From Ambrosia x helenae (taxonomy: Eukaryota; Streptophyta; Magnoliopsida; Asterales; Asteraceae), in contig CM061231.1 of assembly GCA_030844895.1 (NCBI GenBank), forward strand, positions 150,264,165-150,328,164: a DNA stretch of 64,000 nucleotides, given 5' to 3'. Made by a program: the position numbers and the translations under genes. Below, one piece after another: positions 1 to 11,544 of this stretch (the stretch's first letter is position 1; each line of letters opens with the position of its first letter). Under the pieces are notes generated by a model. It was given only the letters and a program-made list of their open reading frames with translations, had not been told where the DNA came from and made no database searches.

Positions 1-254
1 ATTGGTATATCGCCCGGAGCACCCAATTCAATGGAAGCAACACTCTTAACTTACATGGTTTATGACTTGTTAATTAAATATCACATGTTAGAACATATGT
101 TGATGGTAGCATATTAGTACGGAAGCTAAAACTAATGTTGTAGTTGCCTAATAAATCAACATCAGTACCAATGTGAACTATGTAATACACTATTACTATT
201 CTTAAAGAAACTGGTAATGGTAATACAGAAAACATTCAACTACTATATTAATTG
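1..254. other. Left edge, no gene recognised
   Basis: AT-rich sequence downstream (on the minus strand) of the Helitron helicase frame. It is probably the 3' flank or 3' end of that Helitron, but no CTAG-preceding hairpin or other terminus is visible. Confidence 0.4.
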
Positions 255-3110
255 TTAATATGAGCATATAAATAGTAATAGGTAAGTAGTATTGAGTTTT
301 ACAATAACCTCATTGTTGATTTCATTCATGAAATCGGAGAAAACAATGTTTTTGGTTTTATCCGTGGGACCATCTTCTGTGGGTTCGATTAGAACCTTTA
401 GCGAGTCAGGTGATGTAGCTCTTGAAAAAGCAACATATAGTTGACCATGTGTAAAAACAGGTTCAGGTAGATAGACTCCTATTCTTTTAAGAGATTGACC
501 TTGACTTTTATTTATGGTCATTGCATAACATGTTTTTACTGGAAATTGACACCTTGTAAATACAAAAGGTAAATCTTTGCTATTGTGAATGAATTTAATT
601 CTAGGTATATATACACGCTGACCAATGGTTGTACCTGTAATTACATATGCTTCGATTATTCTTGGTAATAACTGTGATATTAAAAGTCTTGTGCCATTGC
701 ATAAACCAGAATTTTGATTTATGTTACGAAGTAGAATAATTGGAGTATTTACCTTTAGATTAAGTTTATGCGGTGGAATTCCGTTGAAATTTAACTGATT
801 TAAATATTCTTGAGGGTACAAAATTTCAATGTCACCTCTGTTTTGTGTGTGTGGAACCATTGAGTCGTTACTGATGTATGATGTACATTCTCCGGGTGTT
901 AAACGAAGGACTAATTCGTTGATTTTTTCAGCTGTGTCATTTCTAGGGCAAACGATTGCTCTTTCTGATAGATTTTCTGCTGACGGGTTACTAAGAACCG
1001 TTCTGTCATAGATAAAGTGAATTAAAGAATCAAGTCCATTCCGGGTTGGGCATACCAAGTATTGTGGAGGTATTTGAATGATCCGCACGTTGCAAGGATC
1101 ATTAGCATCTGGTTCGCCAATAGTACCATCTCCTACACTTAGTAACCATGAAGTGAAAGCTGAAATTGCTTGTAAGTTTGGCGAGTTTTGAGTGGTTGTA
1201 GCTATACGCATGTTCTCATTTAGCCTGCAGATTTTAAATTTGTCCCATAAATAGGATTTAGGTAATGTTGAGTCTATAATCTCAGAGCGCGAGGCTTTTG
1301 GTTTCACCGGAAGTGTTTGTCTAAAATCTCCACCGAGTAGTATAGATTTACCACCAAATAACTTTGTTGTTTCCCCGAGAATATCTCTTAGTGTCCTATC
1401 TAAAGACTCAAAACATCTACGGTCACTCATTGGAGCTTCATCCCAAATAATCAAAGATGTTTCTTTGAGGAGCTCAAATAGTTGAGTGTTCTTTTTAATA
1501 TGGCAAACTGATTGATTTGTTAATTCTATAGGTATCTTGAACCGTGAGTGAGCCGTTCTACCCGATGGTAACAGAAGTGAAGCAATTCCGGATGCCGCCA
1601 CTGCTAAAACAATTCTACCAACAGATCGAAATGCTGAAATGATTGTCTTCCATAAGAATGTTTTTCCTGTACCACCGTGACCATAGACAAACAATAATGT
1701 TTGTGACTTTCTTTCATATGAATCCATGATAATATTATACACTTGAAGTTGCTCAGAGTTTAATAATGAGCGTGATTGAGAATGCTGTAGACTTAATGCA
1801 GCTCTATCATAGCATTTCTCTTCCATTATTAGCCGGTTTCTTAGCGATGCAAGAATAGTTGTACATGGCATAGGAAGGCCATAATTGGAAAGAGATGCAG
1901 ATGGAGTGTTCGAATTGAGTAATAGTTCGATTTCAAATAAAACATATTGTTGCAGGTCACAATCATTTATACATCTATCACCATGATTTGCGCTTCTATT
2001 CAAATTTAAGAGTATATCATCAGACATTTTTCTCCAATGCTCTTCCCATAAGACTGTAGGTCTTGCTATATCACAAAAAAGAAGCATATGGACAAATAGA
2101 GACCTCAATTCAGCTGATGTTGCCCAATTTGATGCCTCTACAAATGCCATGACCCATTCTCTATCATCACCTATAAGACCCATGCTTTCACATGCTGCAC
2201 GATACGTCATGTGTGGCACGCCATAAACAGTACGTATTTCAGCAAAAGATTTGCAACCTTTTTGATGACACAACAACATTCTTAGATAAAACAACTCACC
2301 GCAACTTAGGTGCACATATATGAGCCTACCTATCGCCGGAGTTCTGTTTGATAATCTAGGAAGCCAGGCTTTAGCTATTAAATTCCACCAATATCTTGAA
2401 ACGTAATCGATATAACGAAGATCATGACCATCAGGATCTTTTTGGTTGTTGGCCAACCATTCTGTTAGAGTTGTTTTCCCAAACGCAGGATTACGGATGA
2501 TGGTTTGTAAGTGCATATTTTCCCTAAATGTGACATTTTGCATGTTTTCTAGGTGTACCGCTAGAATCTGCACAGGAGGATTTCTCTTATGAATAGGGAA
2601 TTCAAATATCCTCCAAGCAGCCTCATGTGGACATATGAATCAGTCATCAACAAAATTTTTTATCTCATTTATTGGAGTATCTAGCCGGGCTGGAATATTA
2701 GCTGAGAGGCTATTTGGTTTGGCAATTGCAAACATAATACGATCAGCACCTTTAGATATATACTTGAAAAGGTACTTAATCATCATATTCCAACCACAAT
2801 ACTCAACATTTATATGAGCATCAAAACTCTTGCATAAAGTTTTATTGTAAGGCACAACATAACCATTATCAAGTGGCACGTCGTTCTTAACAATATGATG
2901 TCCATTAGCTGGTCTTTTGTAGTGCACATATCCATCTTTATCAAATCTGGTATTATTTTCAAATGGTTTGGGGAAAGATTTGGAACACCTGCCATCATGC
3001 ATGCATGGAGCATTTGGATGTGGCAGACCGCATGGTCCATGCATTATGCACTCAGTTACAATTTTATAAAGAGCAGGTTCAACAGAGGGGTTTGGTATTT
3101 CAGCCGTAAT
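255..3110 (-). pseudogene. Helitron Rep/helicase (RepHel) pseudogene, 5' truncated
   Basis: This is the replication-initiator/helicase protein of an autonomous-type Helitron, broken. One reading frame runs from about 3110 to the stop at 255-257, interrupted by a TGA at 2640-2642. Before the stop lies the end of the Rep domain, including the two-tyrosine motif YLFKY (2760-2774). After it comes a PIF1/SF1 helicase: Walker A GHGGTGKT (about residue 298 of the longest open segment), motif II IIWDEAP (about 376), FRQTLPV, TINKSQGQSL and a C-terminal YVAFSRAT. The HUH histidine motif expected upstream of the tyrosines is absent, because the frame ends at a junction near 3110. A CGA-to-TGA change would explain the stop, since the protein reads on in the same frame. 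A BTB/TAZ gene fragment lies upstream in the same orientation, as expected for Helitron gene capture. The family call is secure; the element ends were not found. Confidence 0.9.
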
Positions 3111-3135
3111 GTGGATGCAAGTTGAGGGTCGTTGG
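3111..3135. repeat. 25-bp inverted copy of BTB/TAZ exon sequence
   Basis: These 25 bp are the exact reverse complement of 3840-3864, which codes part of the TAZ domain (CGCKLRVVGG). The copy sits at the point where Helitron Rep homology ends, so it marks a rearrangement junction. Confidence 0.85.
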
Positions 3136-3149
3136 TAGCAAAAATCATT

Positions 3150-3240
3150 TTACATCAATGCAATTTTAGAGAGAGAAATAAATAGACAATTGTGTGTGAA
3201 GGAGAAAGGTGCTCAATGGATCTTGGGGAAAAAAGGAAGA
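3150..3240. repeat. Fragment shared with the arms of the 35.8-39.0 kb palindrome
   Basis: About 90 bp match 38395-38486 in direct orientation and 36468-36549 in inverse orientation with few differences. The shared stretch includes ATAGACAATTGTGTGTGA and a GGAGAAAGGTGCTCAATGGA-like stretch. It is a piece of the same repeat family as the palindrome arms. Confidence 0.75.
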
Positions 3241-3320
3241 GTCGGTCGTAATCCTTGGTGACTGGTCATTGTTAGACCATTTCACTACACCCTTTTTCGC
3301 TAGTGTGCAGCTATCTCTCC

Positions 3321-3447
3321 CTCCTTGGTCTTCACCATCACCTCCTCCTATGACTATAACAAACCACCTATCCCTCGTTTATTCACACAAACTCCTTGGT
3401 CTTCACCATCACCTCCTCCTATGACTATAACAAACCACCTCTCCCTC
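3321..3447. repeat. 71-bp tandem duplication
   Basis: A 56-bp sequence beginning CTCCTTGGTCTTCACCATCA occurs at 3321-3376 and again at 3392-3447 with one difference. No gene was recognised in the stretch around it (3241-3560). Confidence 0.85.
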
Positions 3448-3564
3448 TCCTTGGAAATGTGAAGTATTTTGGTTGTCGTGCAATGAAGTAAAGGTGTAGG
3501 AGGGTTTGTTACTCTGCGGATTGGAAGGTTGGTGTTGCTATAAAATATTCTTATCAATACGAAC

Positions 3565-3665
3565 AAACAAGGCTTGCCTACATCCCACCCTTTCCAGACC
3601 CTACTAATAGCTTTACTATTTGTGGGATTTACTAGGCTTGGTTGGTTGGTTGGTTGTTGTTTGTT
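3565..3665 (+). mobile_element. 3' end of an Au-like SINE, truncated
   Basis: The sequence has the layout of a plant Au-type SINE tail: CCAGACCCTACT, then GTGGGATTTACTAGG, then a TTGG/TTG-rich tail. The tRNA-like head with its A and B boxes is missing. The call rests on tail resemblance only. Confidence 0.5.
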
Positions 3666-3763
3666 GCTTGTATAGGAATTTCTCCGTAACTCAAAAAATC
3701 AAGGTCATTTGTTTGATCGAATGAGATTGTTGTGATTCATTTTTTGGTATCGATACCAAAAAT

Positions 3764-4437
3764 GCTCATCCCACCTTTCTCCTTTATGCAAGAATGTAAC
3801 TCCAAAAGCTGCTTCATTCTTTTGCAATGAGGGCAGCCGCCAACGACCCTCAACTTGCATCCACAAAAATGTTGAAGAAGTGATTCAAGCCCTTTGTTAG
3901 CCTCATACTTGCAAGGCTCTTGATCTTGTTCACCTTTTGGCCTACGACGATCTCTGCATATACGAACAAGTGCTTCCATTGCCTCATAGAGTTCTAAATA
4001 AACTTTCCTCTCATTCATCTTTCTCATCTTCTCTTTTTGTCTCTAAATAGCCAAAAATTTTATATATTCAAAACAAGACATCAAGAAATGAAAATGATCA
4101 AAAGTACAATATTAATGTATATATGCTTACATGGTTTTCAAACCTTAAAGATTCAAGAAGCTTCTTTTCAATATGTGGATGACTTGCTCTCATGGCCTTC
4201 CATCCAGCTGAGGAAAATGTTGCTTTGAAGCACACTAGAACAAACCGCTGGCAAATGATACTAAGTCGAGGAGCGTCACATAGTACTGCTAGCTGGAATA
4301 CATCTACCACATTTTCCATGTTCAGCAATTTGTGTTCGAGTTGATACTCGCATTCTTGTTTCAGTTGAGGTACTGCGAAAGCATGGGATAGCACCAAAAG
4401 GGATAGGATATGTTCCTCCATTTCTGCTTCTTCATAG
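3764..4437 (-). pseudogene. BTB/POZ and TAZ domain protein, internal two-exon fragment
   Basis: Two adjoining exons of a plant BT-type gene (BTB/TAZ scaffold and transcription co-regulator) are present. Exon 4131-4437 codes the BACK-like region (LLVLSHAFAVPQLKQECEYQ and following) and begins after an AG acceptor. It is followed by an 88-nt intron (4043-4130) with a GTAAGC donor. The next exon, from 4042 down, codes YLELYEAMEALVRICRD and the TAZ zinc-binding segment with Cys/His residues (FCGCKLRVVGGCPHCKRM, LELHSC). The BTB domain exons and the end of the TAZ domain are missing, so it cannot make a normal protein. Reading frame and splice sites are preserved in what remains, which suggests a fairly recent copy. 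It lies just 5' of the Helitron RepHel remnant on the same strand, so capture by that Helitron is a reasonable inference. Confidence 0.8.
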
Positions 4438-4552
4438 CTACATCAAGATAATGAAAGAAACATAACCCATAAGGCATAAACATATGGCATACACTACATA
4501 TAGAAGCTGTAACTTGTAATAGACACTTGAAAGATCGAGTTGCTAACTAGTG
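4438..4552. other. Short spacer between two pseudogene fragments
   Basis: Nothing recognised between the BTB/TAZ fragment and the RNase H relic. Confidence 0.4.
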
Positions 4553-4932
4553 TATACCATGAAGAGGTCCAGACTGACAAGAATATTCAATATGTACTCC
4601 GTAAGCCGGAGGTCTTAGGTCGATTGGCAAAGTGGGGCTTTCGATCTAACCTTCAAGACAAGGGGAGCCATAAAGGCCAAGCTGTGACTGACTTTCTAGC
4701 AGAATTACCGGACGAGGAAGACCCTCCGGAAGTTGATCCCCTCGAAGGTGAAGAATCCACATAAATGTGGACTTTGTTTACCGACGGTGCATCTAATGTA
4801 GAAGGATCCGGAGCCGGCCTCATACTTATTAGTCCGGAAGGCACGAAATTCTCCTACGCCCTCTGACTGGAATTTCAAAGTTCAAACAATGAGGCCGAAT
4901 ATGAAGCGCTGTTAGCCGGACTCCGTATGGCC
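4553..4932 (+). pseudogene. Ty3/gypsy RT-RNase H relic
   Basis: Plus-strand translation gives the connection and RNase H regions of a gypsy pol: GRLAKWGF, GQAVTDFLAELPDEE, then WTLFTDGASNVEGSGAGLIL and SSNNEAEYEALLAGLRMA. Catalytic Asp (TDGAS) and Glu (EAEYEAL) are visible. In-frame stops occur near 4762 (TAA) and 4864 (TGA where Arg would be expected). Homology stops abruptly at about 4932. No LTRs belonging to it are present. It is a different lineage from elements A to C, since its RNase H has the SSNNEAEYEAL form. Confidence 0.85.
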
Positions 4933-7012
4933 TCACCTGTGGGCACTCTTGGTGAACCAACCCTGGAGTGACACATCATTGCAACCCAAAGAAACCGAAT
5001 TAACCCAATTCAATTGTGAATGGTGTCCCATTGAATCCAATCCTATTTTCAACCCTTTTCCCACTTGTATTAAGATGTATAACACTTGGGTTCACCATCC
5101 AACCTTTTCAACCCGATTCCCATCATGAGGCAGTTGCGACGGTGTTACCGCCAAGCTGATGAATTTGACGATCCTTCCCAAAGGGCCCCCTCTCACACCC
5201 TTAAGACAAGAGACCCTCATCAAGCCTCGTGATGTTGAAATGAAGGTCGTGGCCTAGGTTATGGCGTTGCTAATGTTTACACATAAAGTACATTGATGTT
5301 ACATAATTTAATGATACTAATCACATAATAGTGGTTTGTGGTTGCACCTAGCTTTTAATGTTGATTAAAAGGACTGCCATATGTCATGACTTTGTGCATT
5401 AGTCACATCAATCGCAACTTTTATCTACAACCGCCTCCAACGTCATGTACATGTACATACAAATTTACAAACCCAATTTCCCAATCACTATTAGGTAGGA
5501 CGGGGCACCATCGGTTTGGGATGTTAGGCTTATGAAGCCTCTCGGGTACACGGTTCCTTGCCAAGGGGCTTGGAAAATCGGCTTTCAAATGGGGCTTGTG
5601 GTGGAACATTCGGCTTGGTGAATGACCGTTGCTTTCGGTGTTTAATTAATTAACATTAAAAAAAAGTTTTAGCCTACTTTAGACTAGGCATTTTCAGTGT
5701 TTAGGCTACTTGAGAGGTAAAGTGACATAACAGTGTATGATTGATTACGATAGAGCTACATAGGGCTTGTGCCCCTTCCTCCCTTATTATAAATACTTTC
5801 ATGCTCATAAATAATTAAATAAGTTTCACATATCTATCTACTTATTGTTATTACAAAATGATTAGAACATTTTTATTTAATAAAATTGGTTAATTGTTAT
5901 TTTTATACTTAGTAGTTGAACTAAATGCCTTTTTAATTGTATATGTCTCGGGTGTTTGAAGACAGAAATACAGCGACACCAATAAATAAATAAATAAAAA
6001 AAACACTTTTATGTCCGTCACTAGATCTAACTCTAGTGGTTTGTCTAACATTAACATTTGAATTACATACAAACACACCAATTTCCCCTAAGGCCTAAAC
6101 TACCCTTTTATCAAGGCAGACTAGCATATATAATACTGGGGTAGTCGTGTACATGACCAAAATACAAGAATCTCGGGTATCTATTCCTAAGGAATACAAC
6201 CGCAAATGTTGTCAAAGTGGGAGCATCTCAAAGAGTCTAAGGATGCAACAACATCAAAAACTAACTTTTTCAACAGCCAACTAAAAACCACCTGAACTGC
6301 CAGTGGTGGATTAGCCTTGACAAATGGCTGCCAACTGGGTAGCCCAAGTCCACCGTCCACCAAGCCACAAATTCGGTAAAAAAAGACCTTGCCAAAGGCC
6401 CGGTACGTAAACCCCCCCCCCCCCCTCCCCTGGATGATCAAATAGCCTTAAGCTCTTATCTCCATTTCCTCATACCACTCCACCATTTAGCTGGGACCCA
6501 AAACCTAACTAGTGTTTGTTATTGACACATATTAGCACAAATAAATGCAATACAAATTATGTAAATTAATTATTATAATATTGTCTTTTTGTATAGAGAA
6601 ATCAAATGACCATATTATATCACTATCACCAATTTAGGGCAAGATTTCATTTGTTGTAGGAAAACAGAACAATGCATGGACCATTTCGTGCAAGTAACAT
6701 TCTATCAAAACAAATCGGCATAATCATCCACCAAGAAATAACAATTTATGATTTTCTTGAACAAGGACTTACTCCAAAAAATAGCATTCAATTTCAGAAT
6801 ATCGAAACGACGACGGTTCACTTAACTTCTAGGCTCGTCTTTATACACATCTTCCTGTAACTTCCGAAAGTAGTTTTGTCGCTGAAACCCATGTCCTCTT
6901 AAGTCGACTAACGCCTGGGTCAAAATAAAGCACAAGAACGAAAATTCGGCTTAAATAATCGAATATATTGTACAGTTTGAACAAAAGAAGGCCAGGCCCA
7001 GCCTGTGCTGAT
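4933..7012. other. Intergenic stretch, no gene recognised
   Basis: AT-rich, with stop-broken frames and a C-homopolymer near 6412-6426. An open frame at 6187-6441 on the minus strand matches no family I recognise. The 3' untranslated region of RRP45 must lie just below 7013, but no clear AATAAA signal was found. Confidence 0.4.
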
Positions 7013-10000
7013 CTAACTTGCATTCGACTTGTTTCTTCTCTTGTGCTTGGGCTTCACTGCATCTTTTAGTGTCTTTGATTGTTTTTTCTCTAAACCAGAT
7101 TCGTGTGTCGAAGCAAATGAGTTGGTATTAGAAGATTTTGGGCTAGATTTGGTCTCGGGATTTACTTGGCTTGATTCTTCTTTCTGCTTGTCTAGAGGTG
7201 GTGTAACTGCAAATTCACCCATACAAAAAACACACACACACACACACACACACTAAGAATATATGTTGCGGACGAATATTTCGTAGTCGTTTAGAAAAAT
7301 ATGAGGTTAAATACCACGAGAAGCTAGAGCAGTTCTCAATGCAGCGCCATCAACGCCCTTTGAGTAAGGGTCCCTGAAAAAGAAGAAAAGAAAGTACATC
7401 AAATATTTAGGAGAAACCATTCAGAAATGGCCGGCTCGGCTCATTTATTTACGAGAGCTTCAATGCATACAACCTCCCATTTTATGCAAGAACTCAAATT
7501 ATCATAATAATACGGTTTATGGAATCATAATTAGCACATAAATCATTTAGAAAATATGTCTCAACCTTGAACCTATCAAAACCCCGGCCATCTTGTCACC
7601 TCCATCAAAAGATAGACTAAATATATATATAAATAAGGCTTCAAAATTTCATACAGAAACCATACCAACTTGCAGGACCACCGCTAAAACCCTTCAATGA
7701 GCTGTTTCTCTTGTTTGTTTTATCGTGCTCATTAAATTGGCTTGCAATACCAGATTGATCTGAACCCACTGTTAATCTTTCCATGCGATGCCTTGCCACA
7801 TCACTGGAGCCCTGTTGATCAGGATTATGACGTTTGATTTTCCTTAATGATCTTTGTGTATTATAAGATTCAACCTGAAAATACATATTTGCAAATAAAT
7901 CAGTTTGGAAAAGAATTTACATCCAAATGTGATATTCTAAATACAGCAATGCACTCCGTGCGACGCTTTTTGTGGTTTCCCTATAATAGTAACAATCTCA
8001 CGATTATAAAATATTCAAAGCTATATGAACTTAAAGAGACTCACGGCGTTCTTTATTTTGCTTGTTATATCACCAGCCTTCACAGAAGCAATGCGCAGAC
8101 ACTGCATAATAACAGTCTGCAGGACCCCATCACCGCCAGCTTTCTGAATAGCACAAATATCACCATTTGTGTTGAGTGTAGCGGTCATTGATCCACCCAT
8201 CACGGCCTCTTCATAGTGAGTCGGGTCAATCAACTACACAATCAATTAAATTATACGAATCGAACCGTTCGTGAGTCAGCTTGACCTATTCATACTAGTA
8301 CATGAGGTATAAGAATATAGCTTTTAAGACTCATTTTGCTTACCACTGTGTTTTCTTTACCGATAAATCCAAATGTTACTGCTACCGGAAAATGGTGAAG
8401 TATCAATGGAAGCGGCTCCCTCACCTGTTCAATGCACACATGACAATTATTAAAACTGATGGGTACTTGAAAGCATGATTTAAACATAACACAATGTCAG
8501 AACTATCCATTACAAATGGAGTGGATTGGGTAACAGGCCAAAACAGGCTCATATGAATCGAGTCAGGTCATAATTTTTTCCCATTTTAAATAATCTCCAG
8601 GGGGGCAGGGCTTTGTCTTTGGTAGACTAGGGTTCGCAATTCAAAAAGGGGTGGCGGCGCAGCTTGTTGCCCATCTACCTTTTATTGTGATGAAACTGTC
8701 GTATTTCGTTTTTAATATATAAAGATTGAGTTTTTTATAAAAAATAATCAACTAATATGTTAACTTGACTACAAAGATGATAATATGATATTTATTACAA
8801 AAATATTCTAATTGTTCAAATAAAAAACATATTAGAAGGTTGACTATGTTAAAAAATAGATTATGGGCACCTTTTAACCCGTCCAACCCATGTGACCAGT
8901 TTCCCTTTTTAGTTAAATTTCTTTACTTGAGCTGTTTGAGATTAAACACAACCCAGTTATTGAGATTGGTGTGTTTATTGTTCAAATTGAAAAGTTATAA
9001 GTTAATATGTTGTCTTGTCTAACAGTACATACACCAAACCTAATTCATTGAGTTCAACATTGAGAAAAACATGTTGATGTCGACTATAACATCAACAAAC
9101 ATCCATGGTTTAAAAAAACGGGTGAGGCGTACGCCTCGAGGTGCGCCTCAAGGCGAAACTCTAAGAAAACGAGTCATGAGGTTCAGATTGTACATACGCC
9201 TCTAAGGGCTGAGGCGCTAAGAAAATGTGTGCCTCAGGTGCGCCTCAGGTGGTTTAGGGTGTTTTTGATGTGCTTTTTTGGTGTTTTTTAGACTTTTTGG
9301 GTCAATTATTTTATTTTTGATGTGTGTTTTTGATGTTTTAGACTTCCCTAGGTCAAGTATTTTATTTTTTACAGAAACATAATTTTTATATTTATTTTTT
9401 GACTGCACCTCAAGCTTACGCCTCGATTCGCCTCGAGGCTTACGCCTCATGAGGCGAAGGGAAAACGCCTCGAGGCTCGATTCTGTTCTTTTAAACTTTG
9501 CAAACACCAAAAATACGTTAGTGAAAACGCAGTAAAAAAACTCACATCAGGTGGATGCACAATCAACTCTTGACCATCTTCTCCTCCTAATGTACATTCC
9601 GGCCTCCTAAACGTTGACAAGGCAGCCAAAGCAGCAATATTTGCAGCGTCAACAAGATTTCTGTTTTCATACAAACCATTTTTATTAAAATATAAACAAA
9701 TAAATAAAATGTAACAAAAAATGATTTAATTCTTCTTGTATATTTATGTGTTTCAAACTTACCCTCCGTTGTCTATAATGTGAAGGTCAATCCGAATGGA
9801 CCATACCAACTTCCCTGCAATAACACAAAGTGATTCTGTGTCTATCGCCCTGCTTTCCCTGAAAGATCAATCTCATCAAACACATGTGCTAGGCATGATT
9901 ATGTTGAAAAATAAAAATAACTGGACAAATAAACCGATACCTTAAACCACGATCTACAATCCGACCGAGTTCAATAGCCGTCTCTCCAGGCCGACCCGGT

Positions 10001-10383
10001 TCAAACGAAGGATCAGCCATAGGCGAGAACTCAGTATAAATAGCAAAAGACCCTTCGTTTGGCCTATCTCTATACGGTTGACTAAGTTGACCAGTGACAA
10101 AACCAATAACTTGTGTCTGACCAAGCTGCACCTCTGCTGAACCATCTTCACTACATTTATAAACACATGCCAACAAACTATCATCTCTAACTTCAAACAT
10201 TTTAACAAAAATAAATAAATAATAATAAAAATTATGTATATTTTACCTGCCAAACCTAATAGTTAGGTTTCTATAGTCAAAGGGTCTCCTACCATCAACC
10301 CTAATGTCTGAAAGTAATGCACTTTCAATGAATTTCTTTTCATTTACAGTCATAATTAATGAATTAGCTAGCCTCTGCTCCAT
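7013..10383 (-). CDS. RRP45: Exosome complex component RRP45 (RRP45B/CER7-type), 9 coding exons
   Basis: A non-catalytic RNase PH-fold subunit of the nine-subunit RNA exosome ring (3'-5' RNA processing and decay, nucleus and cytoplasm). Coding exons, all on the minus strand: 10247-10383, 9941-10150, 9763-9858, 9546-9660, 8344-8424, 8045-8233, 7666-7874, 7315-7373 and 7013-7206. Each junction keeps frame with GT-AG sites. They join to 1290 nt, or 429 residues plus stop. The protein starts MEQRLANS; the RNase PH core carries DIRVDGRRPFDYRN, VQLGQTQVIGFVTGQL, FSPMADPSFEPGRPGE, AANIAALAALSTFRRP and LILHHFPVAVTFGF. The tail is basic and NLS-like (KPKHKRRNK). The length fits the longer plant RRP45B/CER7 form, which in Arabidopsis affects cuticular wax through RNA decay. 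No internal stop was found, so it looks functional. Intron 4 carries a hAT element. A/B paralogue assignment is by length and tail only. Confidence 0.93.
7231..7252. repeat. (CA)n microsatellite in the last RRP45 intron
   Basis: A run of about ten CA units on the plus strand, read as (GT)n on the gene strand. It ends about 25 bp upstream of the acceptor of the last coding exon (AG at 7207-7208), next to its polypyrimidine region. Confidence 0.9.
9104..9500. mobile_element. hAT-like palindrome-rich MITE in RRP45 intron 4
   Basis: Terminal inverted repeats CATGGTTTAAAAAAAC and (inverted right end) CAAAGTTTAAAAGAAC, flanked by an 8-bp TSD: CAAACATC at 9096-9103 and CAAACACC at 9501-9508. The subterminal parts are full of short palindromes of the form GAGGCGTACGCCTCGAGG. 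No coding capacity. Confidence 0.65.
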
Positions 10384-10518
10384 TTTCTCTCCTGCATTTC
10401 ATAAACAGAAATTAGGGCATCATTAAAAAATAAAACTAGTATTTTTTTCTGAACTTCCAACAAAGTCCGGCAACCCGGGTACACCATAGGCAACAGACCA
10501 CCTACGCCCACGTTAGCA

Positions 10519-11158
10519 ATAGAGGTGCACAAACGGATATTTTCCATAACCGGTTCGGTTAACCTAACCTTCGGTTATTTTCTCATTATTGCTTTAACCG
10601 GTTATTGTTTTAACTGGTTATCACTTTAACCTGTTTGAGTTTTCGCTTTAACCAGTTCAGTTAATAACCGGTTGCCAATGACCTATAGATCAAGTGGTGG
10701 AAACACTTGTGTTCTCCCTAAGAGACTCAAGTTCAATCCCCACTTGCATTAAATAGTGAGGCATTTAGTGCGCAATAATGGTGACAAACCCACCGAGGGG
10801 GATTCGATCCTAAGCGTCACCCCGGTTTTAATCCGACTGTTACTTCAATGAGGCAACTCGTGTGAAGGCAGTACAGTTTCCGGGGGACGACACCAAGGCC
10901 GATGATCCTGCACGGGGCCAATAGAACATCGTCAGGCCAGCCTTGGCAGGCTGTCGATTCAAAACGGACCGGCGGAGTGACAATGGGTCACTCATAACGA
11001 AAGTCACCTTCCAAAAAAAAGTTAATCGGTTAAAACTAACCGGTTCCTTCTGAAAAAATCCCTAACCGGTTACTAATCTACAGTTAAAAATAGCCACTAA
11101 TCGGTTACTCCTCGATAGGCACGGTTTCGGTTAACAGATATTTTGTGCACCAACTGGT
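10519..11158. mobile_element. hAT-like element in the RRP45 leader intron
   Basis: Imperfect terminal inverted repeats around GGTGCACAAA (left about 10524, right end about 11151 inverted). The body is rich in AACCGGTT/CGGTTA motifs. A SINE is inserted in it. No coding capacity; TSD not resolved. Confidence 0.45.
10676..11021 (+). mobile_element. tRNA-derived SINE with A-tail
   Basis: A tRNA-like head with an A-box-like TAGATCAAGTGGT and a B-box-like AAGTTCAATCCCC, followed by a roughly 270-bp body ending in a short A-run (CCAAAAAAAAG). The flanks GTTAATAACCGGTT and GTTAATCGGTT look like an imperfect TSD. It lies inside the hAT-like element of the RRP45 leader intron. Confidence 0.5.
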
Positions 11159-11544
11159 AGACAGCGCTGGTGACCCAACCCGTCACCAATTCCAGGAAAC
11201 CCACCGCCTAACGGCCCACTGTGGTCCTAGCGCATCATTTTATCACAAACGAGACTCCTTTGGTCCATAAAACTAGTACATGATAATCGTAAATAACAAG
11301 TTTTATAAATTTCACGGAAAAGATAAAATTGCATAAGAACTTAACAAATTTGGTTCTATAAATACACAATTTGATTACAGTACAGTAGAAATTATACAAA
11401 GTGAAAAAGAAGAAAGGTTGACTTGCCTGTAATTAACGGAGTAGCTGACGGCGTCTGTAGTAGTGACGGTGAATACTACGGTGGTAGGGGAAGAGAGGGT
11501 TTGCAGAAGGGTTTTAGGCAAAAGTTGCAGACGACAACATTGAT

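Larger units (their letters stand above)
10384..11530 (-). promoter_or_regulatory. RRP45 leader: probable non-coding exon 1 and GC-AG leader intron
   Basis: Directly upstream of the start codon an acceptor (ATGCAG, exon from 10391) is visible. The likely partner donor is CAG|GCAAGT at 11426, a classical GC-type donor, giving an intron of 10392-11426. The untranslated exon above it (about 11427-11530) is pyrimidine-rich and contains CTAAAACCCT and AAACCCTC. These resemble the telo-box motif common in plant ribosome-biogenesis and RNA-processing genes. Transcript limits are inferred. Confidence 0.45.

Noticed and set aside
6187..6441. 84-codon minus-strand open frame
   Set aside because: No recognisable family; it includes a translated homopolymer (Gly run) and lies in transposon-like sequence.
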